Shown one piece after another: positions 51,030 to 61,423 of a stretch of DNA of 64,000 nt. Source of the stretch: Spirosoma foliorum (GTDB lineage Bacteria > Bacteroidota > Bacteroidia > Cytophagales > Spirosomataceae); NCBI RefSeq assembly GCF_014117325.1, contig NZ_CP059732.1, forward strand, positions 5,841,001 to 5,905,000, given 5' to 3'. Each line of letters starts with the position of its first letter. Positions within the stretch are counted from its first letter, which is position 1. The notes under the pieces are model-generated. The model was not told the origin of the DNA, searched no databases, and saw only the letters and a program-made list of their open reading frames with translations. A program made the position numbers and the translations under genes.

Positions 51030-51761
51030 ATGACATTCCATCAATTCCCTGACCACGCGACCTTGTCGCAGTACACCGCTGAGCATATTGCGGCCATTAT
51101 TAATCAGAAACCAGACGCCTTATTGTGCTTAGCTTCGGGCGATACCCCTATTGAAACCTATCATCGGTTTGTCGATTTAGTAAAAGCCGACAAGGTCGAT
51201 ATCAGCCAGTGCACGTTTGTAGGGTTGGACGAATGGGTAGGTTTTGGTCCAGAAGATTTTGGAAGTTGCTCGTACTATGTGTTCCGCGACCTGTTTACGC
51301 CTTTGAATCTACGTCCAGACCAAGTTCATGTATTCGACGCCAAAGCAGATGATTTACAAGCCGAATGCGCCAAAATCGATGCCGTTATTAAAGCCAAAGG
51401 CGGACTGGATCTGTTGCTGGTAGGCATGGGTATGAATGGCCACATTGCACTGAATGAACCAGGCACCCCGTTTACCCTCGGCTGTCATGTAGTTGACCTG
51501 GCGGAAAGTACAATAACCGTTGGTCAGAAATATTTCGAGAAAGAAACCTCGCTAACGCAGGGCATTACCGTCGGCCTTCGCCACCTGACCGAAGCGAAGG
51601 AGGTTATTCTACTAGTCAGTGGAGCGAAAAAAGCACCTGTTCTACGCGATGCTTTACGTGGTCCGATAACCGAAGAAATGCCCGCCAGTATTCTTCAAAC
51701 GCACGCCAACGGACAGGTTTGGGTCGATGAGGCCGCCGGAAGTTTGCTGGCTGACGTTTGA
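51030..51761 (+). CDS. Glucosamine-6-phosphate deaminase/isomerase (NagB type)
   Basis: Converts glucosamine-6-phosphate to fructose-6-phosphate and ammonia; close relatives act as 6-phosphogluconolactonases. 243 residues. The motif GLDEWVG (about 71-77, with catalytic Asp) and GMGMNGHIALNEP (about 134-146, with His and Glu) mark the NagB fold, with ASGDTPIETY binding phosphate. The Glu of EPGTPF fits a deaminase rather than a lactonase. The role in amino-sugar recycling is inferred. The stop codon is inside the next hairpin. Confidence 0.88.
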   Translation: MTFHQFPDHATLSQYTAEHIAAIINQKPDALLCLASGDTPIETYHRFVDLVKADKVDISQCTFVGLDEWVGFGPEDFGSCSYYVFRDLFTPLNLRPDQVHVFDAKADDLQAECAKIDAVIKAKGGLDLLLVGMGMNGHIALNEPGTPFTLGCHVVDLAESTITVGQKYFEKETSLTQGITVGLRHLTEAKEVILLVSGAKKAPVLRDALRGPITEEMPASILQTHANGQVWVDEAAGSLLADV

Positions 51762-51767
51762 CGTTTC

Positions 51768-51842
51768 AGTTTGAAGTTTGTAGTTTGAGGTTTGAAGTTG
51801 TCTTCTTAGGAACCTCAAACTACAAACCTCAAACTTCAAACT
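51768..51842. repeat. Word-type inverted repeat between nagB-like gene and NCS2 permease
   Basis: Left arm 51768-51792 (25 nt), right arm 51811-51842 (32 nt). The right arm has one extra 7-nt GAGGTTT-type unit, so the arms differ by whole units. Words are GTTTGAAG, GTTTGTAG and GTTTGAGG. Confidence 0.9.
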
Positions 51843-51844
51843 AC

Positions 51845-53167
51845 TTGTCTCCTTCCTCTCAACTCCCCGCCGTTTCCCGCCGAACTGAAATTCTTGCTGG
51901 TATTTCTACCTTCCTGGCAACGATGTATATCATTGTTGTTAATCCAGCTATTCTGAGTCAGGCCGGATTGCCGTTTAGTGGTGTACTGACAGCCACGGTC
52001 TTACTCTCGTTTTTTTGCAGTCTGATGATGGGCTTATATGCCCGCAATCCGATTGTTGTTGCCCCTGGTATGGGGCTGAATGCCTTCTTCACCTTCACTG
52101 CCGTTAAAGGCATGGATATATCGCCCGAAGTCGCGCTTGGCGCTGTTTTCTGGGCTGGTGTTTTATTCCTGCTACTCTCCGTATTGAATGTCCGTTCAGC
52201 CATTGTACGAGCGATTCCGCAACCGTTGCGCTATGCCGTTTCGGCAGGTATTGGTCTATTTATTACACTGATTGGCTTCGAGAATGCGAAGTTTATTGTG
52301 GCCAATCCTGCTACACTGGTCAGCATTGCCCATTTTAGTGATCCAATCGTTCTCACGTTTATCTTTGGCTTATTATTAACCAGCATCCTGGTTGTACGTG
52401 ATGTGCCGGGAGCCATTATCATCGGAATTATCCTAACAACGTTGGCTGCCTGGCCAATCGGTCGCCTTTGGGGCGATGCGTCGGCCATTAATTTCGGACA
52501 GAAAACATTAGTCAATTTTCAGGGCCTTTGGGCTGCGCCTGATTTTTCATTACTTGGTAAGTTAGATCTAGTCGGTTCATTATCGTGGTCACTCTGGCCA
52601 GTCATTTTTGCCTTTGCCTTCACGGATTTATTTGACAGCTTGTCTACGTTTGTCGGTGTAGCCGAAGCCGGTGGTTTGCAGGATGCTGATGGTAATCCGC
52701 ACAACCTGAATCGTTCATTATTAACCGATGCCGTATCAACAACCCTGGCGGGTTTGTTTGGGACCAGTCCCGGAACGGCTTATATCGAGTCGGCGGTGGG
52801 GATTGCACAGGGTGGGCGAACAGGATTGACGGCCATTGTAGCAGGTTGTTGTTTTCTTCCGTTCCTATTTCTGTCACCCTTATTATCAGTCATTCCAGCC
52901 ATTGCCACAGCCCCGGCCCTGGTACTGGTTGGAGCATTCATGATGAAACCAATTACGCGTATTGCCTGGGGGCAGTTAGATGACGCGCTTCCGGCTTTCC
53001 TCGCCCTTGTTCTCATTCCATTTAGCTACTCCATCACGCAGGGCCTTATTTGGGGCTTTCTCTCGTGGACTGTCGTAAAGGTTGCCGTTGGCAAAAGCCG
53101 TGAAGTGCCGATGGGCCTGTGGATTGTCGATATGTTTTGTGTGCTGGCGCTGACCAGTGGCCATTGA
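51845..53167 (+). CDS. NCS2-family (AzgA-like) purine permease
   Basis: Membrane transporter of the nucleobase-cation symporter 2 family, probably taking up purines (guanine/hypoxanthine/adenine). I choose the TTG at 51845 (LSPSSQLPAVSRRTEILAG, 440 residues), directly after the hairpin; the frame is open to a TTG at 51758, but that extension is translated repeat sequence. The AzgA motifs are VAPGMGLNAFFTFT, ALIGFENAKFIVANP-like GFENAKFIV, FTDLFDSLSTFVGVA and GTSPGTAYIESAVGIAQGG. About twelve to fourteen membrane helices are predicted from the hydrophobic pattern. Confidence 0.9.
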   Translation: MSPSSQLPAVSRRTEILAGISTFLATMYIIVVNPAILSQAGLPFSGVLTATVLLSFFCSLMMGLYARNPIVVAPGMGLNAFFTFTAVKGMDISPEVALGAVFWAGVLFLLLSVLNVRSAIVRAIPQPLRYAVSAGIGLFITLIGFENAKFIVANPATLVSIAHFSDPIVLTFIFGLLLTSILVVRDVPGAIIIGIILTTLAAWPIGRLWGDASAINFGQKTLVNFQGLWAAPDFSLLGKLDLVGSLSWSLWPVIFAFAFTDLFDSLSTFVGVAEAGGLQDADGNPHNLNRSLLTDAVSTTLAGLFGTSPGTAYIESAVGIAQGGRTGLTAIVAGCCFLPFLFLSPLLSVIPAIATAPALVLVGAFMMKPITRIAWGQLDDALPAFLALVLIPFSYSITQGLIWGFLSWTVVKVAVGKSREVPMGLWIVDMFCVLALTSGH

Positions 53168-53259
53168 TTATGTCCATAGAGCGGTCCGCCGTTGCGGCAC
53201 GGAGAACACAGACCGAGGATGCCACCTTAATTTGACTAATAATTCTTCCCCACTTTCTA

Positions 53260-54082
53260 ATGAAAAAAATAACGCTATTTCTCCTCTTCCTCTCTCATTT
53301 CACGTTTGCTCAACGATATAAACCTAAGAATATCACCGGCTTATTAGGTGCCTTTGGCGCTGAAGTAGCTTTAGTCAAAGAACAATTAAAAAAGCCGAAA
53401 ACTATTCTGGTCGATGGAGTCACATTCACGACGGGGCGCATTGGGAATCAGAAAGTTGTGGTGGCCGAAACGGGGATTGGTAAAGTCAACGCAGCCATGA
53501 CAACGGCTTTAATGCTCGATCATTTTCGCCCCCAGCGCATACTATTTACAGGTATTGCAGGCGGCACCAACCCCGATTTACAACCCGGCGACATTGTTAT
53601 TGCCAAACAAACGGCCCATCACGACTATAGCTCAATTACCGATAAAAACACGCCAACGCAACAGACTCGGAATGCGATCACCAAAGAGTTCAATCCACTC
53701 TATTTCCCAGCCGATTCTGCCTTGTTGCGTTTAGCCGAAACCATTGTAAAAACTGTTCCACTCGAAGGAATTCCCCTGGCGTCGGGGGGGCGTTTCAGAC
53801 CGACCCGTTAAGGTTATTACCGGAACTGTTGTAACAGGTGATGTCTTTGTGGCTTCGTCGGAAAAAGGGAAAAGCCTACGAGCCAATTTCGGGGCCGATG
53901 CAACCGAAATGGAAGGAGCCGCCATTGCACAGGTCTGTTACCAAATTCAGGTACCACTTCTGGTTATCCGCAGCCTCAGCGACCGAGCCGACGCCGAAGC
54001 GCACATTGCCTACGACAAATTTTACCCAACAGCTGCCCGTAACTCGGCAAAACTCGTCATCGCCCTGGTGAAGTCATTGTAG
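53260..54082 (+). pseudogene. MTA/SAH nucleosidase, frameshifted at a G7 run
   Basis: Would hydrolyse methylthioadenosine and S-adenosylhomocysteine to release adenine. The first frame encodes about 175 family residues, including LLGAFGAEVALVK, ETGIGKVNAAMTTALML and LFTGIAGGTNPDLQPGDIVIA. It then hits a stop at 53811 after GRFRPTR. The missing C-terminus (SEKGKSLRANFGADATEMEG, VPLLVIRSLSDRADAEAH) is in another frame. The two frames join if one G of GGGGGGG at 53787-53793 is removed, giving a 273-residue protein with signal-peptide-like start (MKKITLFLLFLSHFTFAQ). Whether this is a sequencing error, a real mutation or slippage cannot be told. Confidence 0.82.
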
Positions 54083-54207
54083 TTTCCACTCCCTCAAAAA
54101 GGTTACCTTTTATTGGGAGCAGACAACTTTTCGTTCATCTTTGAGCCATGTAATTCCTCTCGCGAACAGCCCAAGTCAGGTCTCAGCGCTTTATACATGG
54201 CTCACTT

Positions 54208-55290
54208 ATGAAACACATCGTCTTGCTCCTTGCTCTGTTTGTATTACCGATAGCACTTTTGGGCCAGCCGCTCAAACCAGGTTTTGATAAAGCCGAATAC
54301 ATCGAAATGCTTAAAGTATCGGCACAATTTGGCGATTCGACCTACGTTCATTCCTTTCCCACACCTCAGCAATTCAAACTGATTTATCGTTCCAAGGTTG
54401 TTGGCTTAGATAATAAGTGGGATTTGTGGACTAATAATCAAGGCGTTGCTGTCATTAGTCTTCGGGGAACAACGGCCAATAGTGTTAGCTGGCTGGCCAA
54501 TTTTTACGCAGCTATGGTTCCAGCAAAAGGAGAACTGCAAATTAGCGATACGGAGAAATTCACCTACGATCTGGCCGATCATCCACAGGCAGCGGTTCAT
54601 GTAGGCTGGTTGGTTAGTACCGCCTTTCTGGCGAAAGACATTCTGCCCAAAATTGATTCCAGCTACCGGGCTGGTATCAAAAATATCCTGATTATGGGTC
54701 ACAGTCAGGGAGGTGCCATTGCGTTTTTGCTTACCTCCCATTTGCGAAATCTACAGAAACAGTCCCGACTTCCGGCAGATATTCAACTCAAGACGTATTG
54801 TAGCGCGGGCCCTAAGCCGGGGAATCTTTATTACGCCTATGAATATGAAGCGGCTACGCAAATGGGTTGGGCATACAACGTGGTTAACTCTGCCGATTGG
54901 GTCCCCGAAGTCCCTTTTTCGCTCCAGACCGTCAATGATTTTAATACGACAAATCCTTTTGCGGGAGCGCCTGCGATGATTAAGAAGCAGAAACTTCTCA
55001 AACGCATTGTTTTGAAATACGTGTATAACAGTCTGAGCAAACCATCGCTAAAAGCCCAAAAGAACTATCAGAAATATCTGGGCAAAATGGCTTCCAGCAC
55101 AGTCAAAAAGACACTAAATGGATATGTGGCCCCTGAATATTACAACAGCAACAACTACGTCAGAACAGGAAACACCATTGTTTTACTGGCCGACAGCGCG
55201 TATTTCAAAAAATACCCCGACAGTAAAGAAAAGGTCTTTACACATCACTTCCACCCGCCTTATTTGTACCTGACGGAGAAGTTGCCGTAG
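54208..55290 (+). CDS. Class 3 lipase-family secreted hydrolase
   Basis: 360 residues with signal peptide MKHIVLLLALFVLPIALLGQ. The alpha/beta-hydrolase nucleophile is in LIMGHSQGGAIA (GxSxG, about 168-179). ISLRGTTANSVSWLAN supplies an oxyanion-type region, and the catalytic Asp is likely near NSADWVPEV and the His near VFTHHFHPPY. The family (lipase_3) acts on glycerolipids; substrate unknown. Likely periplasmic or secreted. Confidence 0.82.
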   Translation: MKHIVLLLALFVLPIALLGQPLKPGFDKAEYIEMLKVSAQFGDSTYVHSFPTPQQFKLIYRSKVVGLDNKWDLWTNNQGVAVISLRGTTANSVSWLANFYAAMVPAKGELQISDTEKFTYDLADHPQAAVHVGWLVSTAFLAKDILPKIDSSYRAGIKNILIMGHSQGGAIAFLLTSHLRNLQKQSRLPADIQLKTYCSAGPKPGNLYYAYEYEAATQMGWAYNVVNSADWVPEVPFSLQTVNDFNTTNPFAGAPAMIKKQKLLKRIVLKYVYNSLSKPSLKAQKNYQKYLGKMASSTVKKTLNGYVAPEYYNSNNYVRTGNTIVLLADSAYFKKYPDSKEKVFTHHFHPPYLYLTEKLP

Positions 55291-55550
55291 GAAATCAGGC
55301 GTCGAAACAGGTACATGAATTGCTGATCAGACCGCAGAAACGGTGAGAAAAACTTAGCAGATACGTTAGGGTGTGGATCAATACTTTTTGTCGCGATTCA
55401 CCCCTAAAACTGTCGCTTTTACACATCGAGAAACGCTCAAACGCTTTCTATCTTTGGATAATCGATAAAGTCAAAAATCCTGTATCCTGTTGTGAAAATT
55501 CAGTCAAAGCAGGCAATACGATTATCTCAATACGACTAATAGCAAGTACT

Positions 55551-56375
55551 ATGTCTGCCTTATCTCAATCCAGCGAACAACAAAGCAAGTCTTACAGCAG
55601 TGGCTATGCGCCTGTTAATGGCATCGATATGTATTACGAAGTATATGGCGAGGGTAGCCCCATCGTATTGCTGCATGGTGCGTATATGACCATTGATATG
55701 AACTGGGGGCAATTCATACCCGAATTGTCAAAAAACAGGAAAGTCATTGCTGTTGAATTGCAGGGACATGGTCACACCCCGCTTTCAGACAGGAAATTGT
55801 CAAGGGCTACGTTAGCCCGTGATGTAGAAGGCCTCCTGGATCACCTGAATATTGACAGTGCGGACGTAGTAGGTTATAGTTTTGGCGGCTCTGTGGCTTA
55901 CCAGTTTGCTATACAAAGCCCCGGACGATTAAGGAATTTAGTGATCATTTCGTCCACCTATAAAAGCAGTGGCTGGATGTCAGAAATAACCGACAGGTTT
56001 AAGCAAACGAAGCCTGAATTTTTCACAAACACGCCTTTGCAAGCTGCCTATGAGGCTGTGGCACCGGATAAAAGCAAATGGACTCCGTTCCTGGAGCAAA
56101 TGATCGCTTCGGCGTCAACGCCCTTCGACCTGGGCGATGCCAATATTTCGCAAATTTCTGCACCTGTCCTGATCATAGCCGGCGACAATGACGGGTTGGA
56201 TAAACTTGAATTGGTCAAAACGTATCAGCTCCTGGCCGGTGAGCGGTGTACTGATCTGGGAGCCATGCCAAAATCCCAATTGGCTATTGTTCCTGGGCAA
56301 GGTCATGTTTCCCTAATGATGCAAACGGACACCATCTTAAGTTATCTGGATGGCTTTCTAGGCCGAATAGACTAG
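55551..56375 (+). CDS. Alpha/beta hydrolase
   Basis: 274 residues from the ATG at 55551 (MSALSQSSEQQSKSYSS); an open frame extends 60 codons upstream without family features. Catalytic Ser in VVGYSFGGSVAY (GxSxG); oxyanion-type HG in IVLLHGAYMT; Asp in ILIIAGDNDGLD-like IAGDNDG; His in PGQGHVSLM. Acts on esters, epoxides or similar; the substrate cannot be inferred. A -7-like TATCTTTG lies at 55449-55456, about 95 bases upstream. Confidence 0.87.
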   Translation: MSALSQSSEQQSKSYSSGYAPVNGIDMYYEVYGEGSPIVLLHGAYMTIDMNWGQFIPELSKNRKVIAVELQGHGHTPLSDRKLSRATLARDVEGLLDHLNIDSADVVGYSFGGSVAYQFAIQSPGRLRNLVIISSTYKSSGWMSEITDRFKQTKPEFFTNTPLQAAYEAVAPDKSKWTPFLEQMIASASTPFDLGDANISQISAPVLIIAGDNDGLDKLELVKTYQLLAGERCTDLGAMPKSQLAIVPGQGHVSLMMQTDTILSYLDGFLGRID

Positions 56376-56505
56376 CTTCGACGAGGTATTTATACCGAAA
56401 TGCCCTATGACGACTTCCCCCTAAAACTATCCCAATTTTAGATATAGTAGCACTTCCTGTACCCGGCACCAATTATCTTTACACTTGGTAAACAAAAAAG
56501 GTGGC

Positions 56506-57144
56506 ATGGCAAAGAATTATGTATCGTTGAAGGATGAATCTGTTCGGATATTCAAAAATCCCGTTCTTGACCTATTTTCGAGAGTGCACTGGAGTATACC
56601 TCTACTCTTCTGGGTTCCAGTAGTGATTGTATCGCTGTACAAAGGGTTCGATAGCGGAGTGTCCTTACTTGCTACAATCCTACTCTTTATCAGTGCACTC
56701 GGATTTTGGACATTGGCAGAATACATGCTGCACCGATATATCTTCCATTTTCATCCAACGACAGCTTTAGGCAAACGAATCAGTTTTTTAACGCACGGGG
56801 TACATCATGATTATCCCAATGATTCGAAGCGTTTAGTGATGCCACCCTTGCTAGGGGCGCCCCTGGCTGCTATTTTCTACCTGGCTTTTTATTATGTACT
56901 GGGTGAGGGCTATGTGTATCCATTTTTTGCCGGCTTCATAACAGGGTATCTTATCTATGATATGATGCACTATGCGATTCACCACGCCAAATCTTCAAAT
57001 CCGTTTTTACAGGAAATGAAAACCCATCATATGGTTCATCATTTCAACGATGCCGAATCAGGCTTTGGCGTAAGCAGTAAGTTTTGGGACATTGTTTTTC
57101 GAACGCTTTTCGTGGCAAAAAGCAAAGAAAAAGCCATAAACTAA
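56506..57144 (+). CDS. Sterol desaturase/fatty-acid hydroxylase superfamily protein
   Basis: 212 residues from the ATG at 56506; a TTG seven codons upstream (56485) is also possible. Membrane protein with about four helices and the di-iron histidine boxes HRYIFHFH, HGVHHDYPND, HYAIHHAK and HHMVHHFND. This is the pattern of fatty-acid 2-hydroxylase-like enzymes. It probably hydroxylates a membrane lipid chain. No neighbour gives further clues. Confidence 0.9.
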   Translation: MAKNYVSLKDESVRIFKNPVLDLFSRVHWSIPLLFWVPVVIVSLYKGFDSGVSLLATILLFISALGFWTLAEYMLHRYIFHFHPTTALGKRISFLTHGVHHDYPNDSKRLVMPPLLGAPLAAIFYLAFYYVLGEGYVYPFFAGFITGYLIYDMMHYAIHHAKSSNPFLQEMKTHHMVHHFNDAESGFGVSSKFWDIVFRTLFVAKSKEKAIN

Positions 57145-57296
57145 TTGAAAGATTACTCAATATGAGGTAGTTGTCTAATCTACTTTATCAAGAGAAGACA
57201 AGAGACTCGTTTGCGTTTAGGATAAACCTCGCTGCGTAGGTTGCTACTAACCGACAGTACTCGAACGGCACACGGTGTATTCTAAAAATGCTTTAA

Positions 57297-58037
57297 TTAG
57301 AGATACAATTGCACCATTTTCTGCCAATCATCGGCCTGATGCGCCCGACCATCCCAGAGGTACAATTCGTGCGATACATTTTTGTTCCAGAGCGCTTCGC
57401 TTAGATTCAGGTTGCTGTGGAGAAAGGGATCTTCGGCGCCAATGGTCATTACAATGTCCATCCGACGTAAGTGGTCAAGAATGGCACCGTCGTTCAAATT
57501 GGGGACAAAATGATTCGGGCTGTGGAAGTAGATTTCCTCGTCGTAGTAGTTATCAAATAAGCCCCGAAACTCAGCTACGGGTTCCGACAAGTTATAGCGA
57601 CCACTAAAAGCGGCCACTTTCCCAAACCATTGCGGATGCCGAAGCGCGATATTCAACGCGTGATAGGCCCCCAGGCTACAACCGTGCGAAATCATAAACG
57701 GCTGGGGGTTTTTCAGGCGGGAAAGGGGGAGCACCTCATTTAAAATGTACTGCTCGTATTGGTTATGCCGCCGAATACGATCCTGCGGGCTGGCGTATCG
57801 ATTGTAGACACTTTCGCGGTCTACACTGTCTACACAAAAAAGCTGCAGCCAGCCATTTTCAATTCGATCAGCCAATGCATGAACGAGGCCAAGGTCTTCA
57901 TACTCATGGAATCGTCCGCGACGGGTGGGGAATACCAGAACCCGCGCCCCTGCGTGGCCAAAGATGAGCAACTCCATGTCACGGTTCAGATTCGGACTGA
58001 ACCATTTATGATACTCGCGCTGCATAGCGGCATACAT
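57297..58037 (-). CDS. Esterase-like alpha/beta hydrolase
   Basis: 246 residues from the ATG at 58037 (MYAAMQREYHKWFS; a TTG lies seven codons upstream). The nucleophile motif HGCSLGAYHALN has the GxSxG pattern, and the His near WDGRAHQADDW and Asp/Glu in MTIGAEDPFLH complete a plausible triad. It belongs to the putative esterase (PF00756-like) group common near SGNH genes. No signal peptide. The substrate is unknown. Confidence 0.78.
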   Translation of the reverse strand: MYAAMQREYHKWFSPNLNRDMELLIFGHAGARVLVFPTRRGRFHEYEDLGLVHALADRIENGWLQLFCVDSVDRESVYNRYASPQDRIRRHNQYEQYILNEVLPLSRLKNPQPFMISHGCSLGAYHALNIALRHPQWFGKVAAFSGRYNLSEPVAEFRGLFDNYYDEEIYFHSPNHFVPNLNDGAILDHLRRMDIVMTIGAEDPFLHSNLNLSEALWNKNVSHELYLWDGRAHQADDWQKMVQLYL

Positions 58038-58100
58038 TAAGTATCTGTGAAATTGCAATAACTATTGCAGATAAACGCTATCTGGCAGGTAAACAAATCA

Positions 58101-58694
58101 TTAAAAAATTCGAGCGTTTTTCAATAATGTCTGTTGCCACACTCGGTACCCTGCCGGACTTAAATGCAAGCCATCACTTTCAAACAATTCATTACGCGGG
58201 CGACCATCGCTACCCAGTAAAGGGGCAGTCATGTCGATATATTGATAATCAGCGTACTTCTCCAGCTCACTGAAGATCAACTTATTCGTCAATCGTATTC
58301 GCTCAGAAATACCCCAACGCGAAGGGCTAATTTTTATTGACAGAAATGTGAGCGGTACACCGGGTAGCAGCGTCCGTAGTTTATCGGCAAAAGCGCAGAA
58401 GAAGAGGTATACTTCCTCCGGATGTCGCCCATCGCCCAAGTCGTTATCACCCGCATAAAATACAACCGACTTAGGCTTTGCCGGAATAATGACCCGTTCG
58501 AAAAACCACCCACAAGCGGCCAGCGTAGAACCCCCAAAGCCTAAATTGAGGGTATTGATCTGGGGGAAATCCTGAGCGAGTGTTGTCCAAAGCCGAATGG
58601 ATGAACTACCATAAAAAATGACTCGATCTGAAGCTGGTGGTAAGCTACTCAGTTTACGTTCTATTTGTTGAATTTCGGCTTCGTACCAGAACAT
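58101..58694 (-). CDS. SGNH/GDSL hydrolase
   Basis: 197 residues. The four SGNH blocks are FYGSSSIRLW (nucleophile Ser, block I), NLGFGGSTL (Gly, II), VFYAGDNDLGDG (Asn, III) and SDGLHLSPAG (Asp and His, V). Likely an esterase acting on acylated sugars or lipids. No signal peptide is visible. 42 bases separate it from the preceding esterase gene, and 19 from metX; all are on the minus strand, so metY-metX-SGNH-esterase may be one operon. Confidence 0.85.
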   Translation of the reverse strand: MFWYEAEIQQIERKLSSLPPASDRVIFYGSSSIRLWTTLAQDFPQINTLNLGFGGSTLAACGWFFERVIIPAKPKSVVFYAGDNDLGDGRHPEEVYLFFCAFADKLRTLLPGVPLTFLSIKISPSRWGISERIRLTNKLIFSELEKYADYQYIDMTAPLLGSDGRPRNELFESDGLHLSPAGYRVWQQTLLKNARIF

Positions 58695-58713
58695 CCAGTT
58701 GTCTTTATAATGA

Positions 58714-59793
58714 CTATTTATTTTCTTTCACTGCTTCGGCCACCTTTGCTTTCGAAACCGCCAAACCAGCCATCCACTTCCGAATCATATTGGCTAGTGG
58801 CCGAAATTCAATCAAAAAGCCATCATGTCCGTATAACGAATCAATTTCCTCGTAAGCTGCATCCGGAATATGACGCGCCAGAAACTGTTGTTCAACCGGC
58901 GGGAACAACAAATCGGAGCGAATACCGACAACCAGAGTATGGGCTTTAATCTGCGCCAACGCATTAAGTATGCTACCTCGGTTACGACCCACGTTGTGCG
59001 AATCCATCACCTTCGAGAGCGTCCAGTAGGTAAACGCATTAAAGCGCTCAACCAGTTTTTCGCCCTGATAGCGTTGGTAACTGGCCGATTTATAGCCGTC
59101 TAATTGCTCATTGTTATCCAGCGCCTGGGTAAACCCATACGTATCATAATTCCGGTATGAAATCATAGCCATCGCGCGGGCCGCTTTCATGCCTGCCAAA
59201 CCTGCATCGTCGCGTTGTTCTGGCCAGGTTGGGTCGGCTTCAATAGCCATTCGCTGCGCTTCATTAAAGGCGATGCACCAGGGTGAGGCCACAGCACTAG
59301 CCGCAATAACGATCAGATTTTCGATTAGATTTGGCTGATAAATGGCCCATTCCAGCGCCTGCTCTCCACCTACCGATCCTCCAATACAGGTGTGAATTTT
59401 TTCGATACCCAACTCCTGCCGAAGTAAGTCCAGCGCATTCACCATATCTCGAATCGTCACCATCGGAAATTCGTGGTGAAAGGGTTTACCTGTAGCCGAA
59501 TTGACCGATAAAGGACCTGTGGAGCCGTAGCACGACCCTAGCACATTGGCGCATACAACAAATTGCCCTGCTCCCGACGGGGCTTCAGGATCAAAATATT
59601 TACCGGGGCCAACCATACCACCCCACCAATCGCCCGCATCGGCATTACCGGTCAGCGCATGGCACACCCATACGACGTTCGAGCGGTCTTCATTGAGCCT
59701 GCCGCGTGTGGTATAAGCCAACCTAAATCCGGGCAGGCTTTCGCCCGATTCGAGCGCGAACGAATATTTATAATCGAAATACTGGAGGTTCAT
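58714..59793 (-). CDS. metX: Homoserine O-acetyltransferase
   Basis: Acetylates homoserine from acetyl-CoA for methionine synthesis; cytoplasmic alpha/beta-hydrolase fold. 359 residues, usual length. The nucleophile is Ser140 in CIGGSVGGEQALEW. The Asp is in VGIRSDLLFPP and the His in YGHDGFLIEF, completing the triad. Family segments such as VCHALTGNADAGDWW and VVCANVLGSCYGSTGP are present. The hairpin at 59805-59884 sits 12-91 bases upstream of the ATG, between metX and metY. Confidence 0.95.
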   Translation of the reverse strand: MNLQYFDYKYSFALESGESLPGFRLAYTTRGRLNEDRSNVVWVCHALTGNADAGDWWGGMVGPGKYFDPEAPSGAGQFVVCANVLGSCYGSTGPLSVNSATGKPFHHEFPMVTIRDMVNALDLLRQELGIEKIHTCIGGSVGGEQALEWAIYQPNLIENLIVIAASAVASPWCIAFNEAQRMAIEADPTWPEQRDDAGLAGMKAARAMAMISYRNYDTYGFTQALDNNEQLDGYKSASYQRYQGEKLVERFNAFTYWTLSKVMDSHNVGRNRGSILNALAQIKAHTLVVGIRSDLLFPPVEQQFLARHIPDAAYEEIDSLYGHDGFLIEFRPLANMIRKWMAGLAVSKAKVAEAVKENK

Positions 59794-59804
59794 TTTATTC
59801 TTTT

Positions 59805-59884
59805 TTTGTCATTCCGACATCAGGAGGAATCTCAAATTCCTTTAGTAGAGGCTTTGAGATTCCTCCTGACGTCGGAATGACAAA
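59805..59884. repeat. GTCATTCCGAC-type inverted repeat between metY and metX
   Basis: 32-nt arms 59805-59836 and 59853-59884, one A/G difference in the middle. Sequence (GGAGGAATCTC) is of a kind found between many Bacteroidota genes, from general memory. It starts 7 bases after the metY stop and ends 12 bases before the metX ATG. Confidence 0.9.
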
Positions 59885-59891
59885 TAAATAA

Positions 59892-61423
<1,532 letters not shown>

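Noticed and set aside
53168..53259. GC-rich segment (GCGGTCCGCCGTTGCGG) resembling a degenerate REP palindrome
   Set aside because: Stem is only four to five base pairs with mismatches, no GTAG, and no inverted partner nearby.
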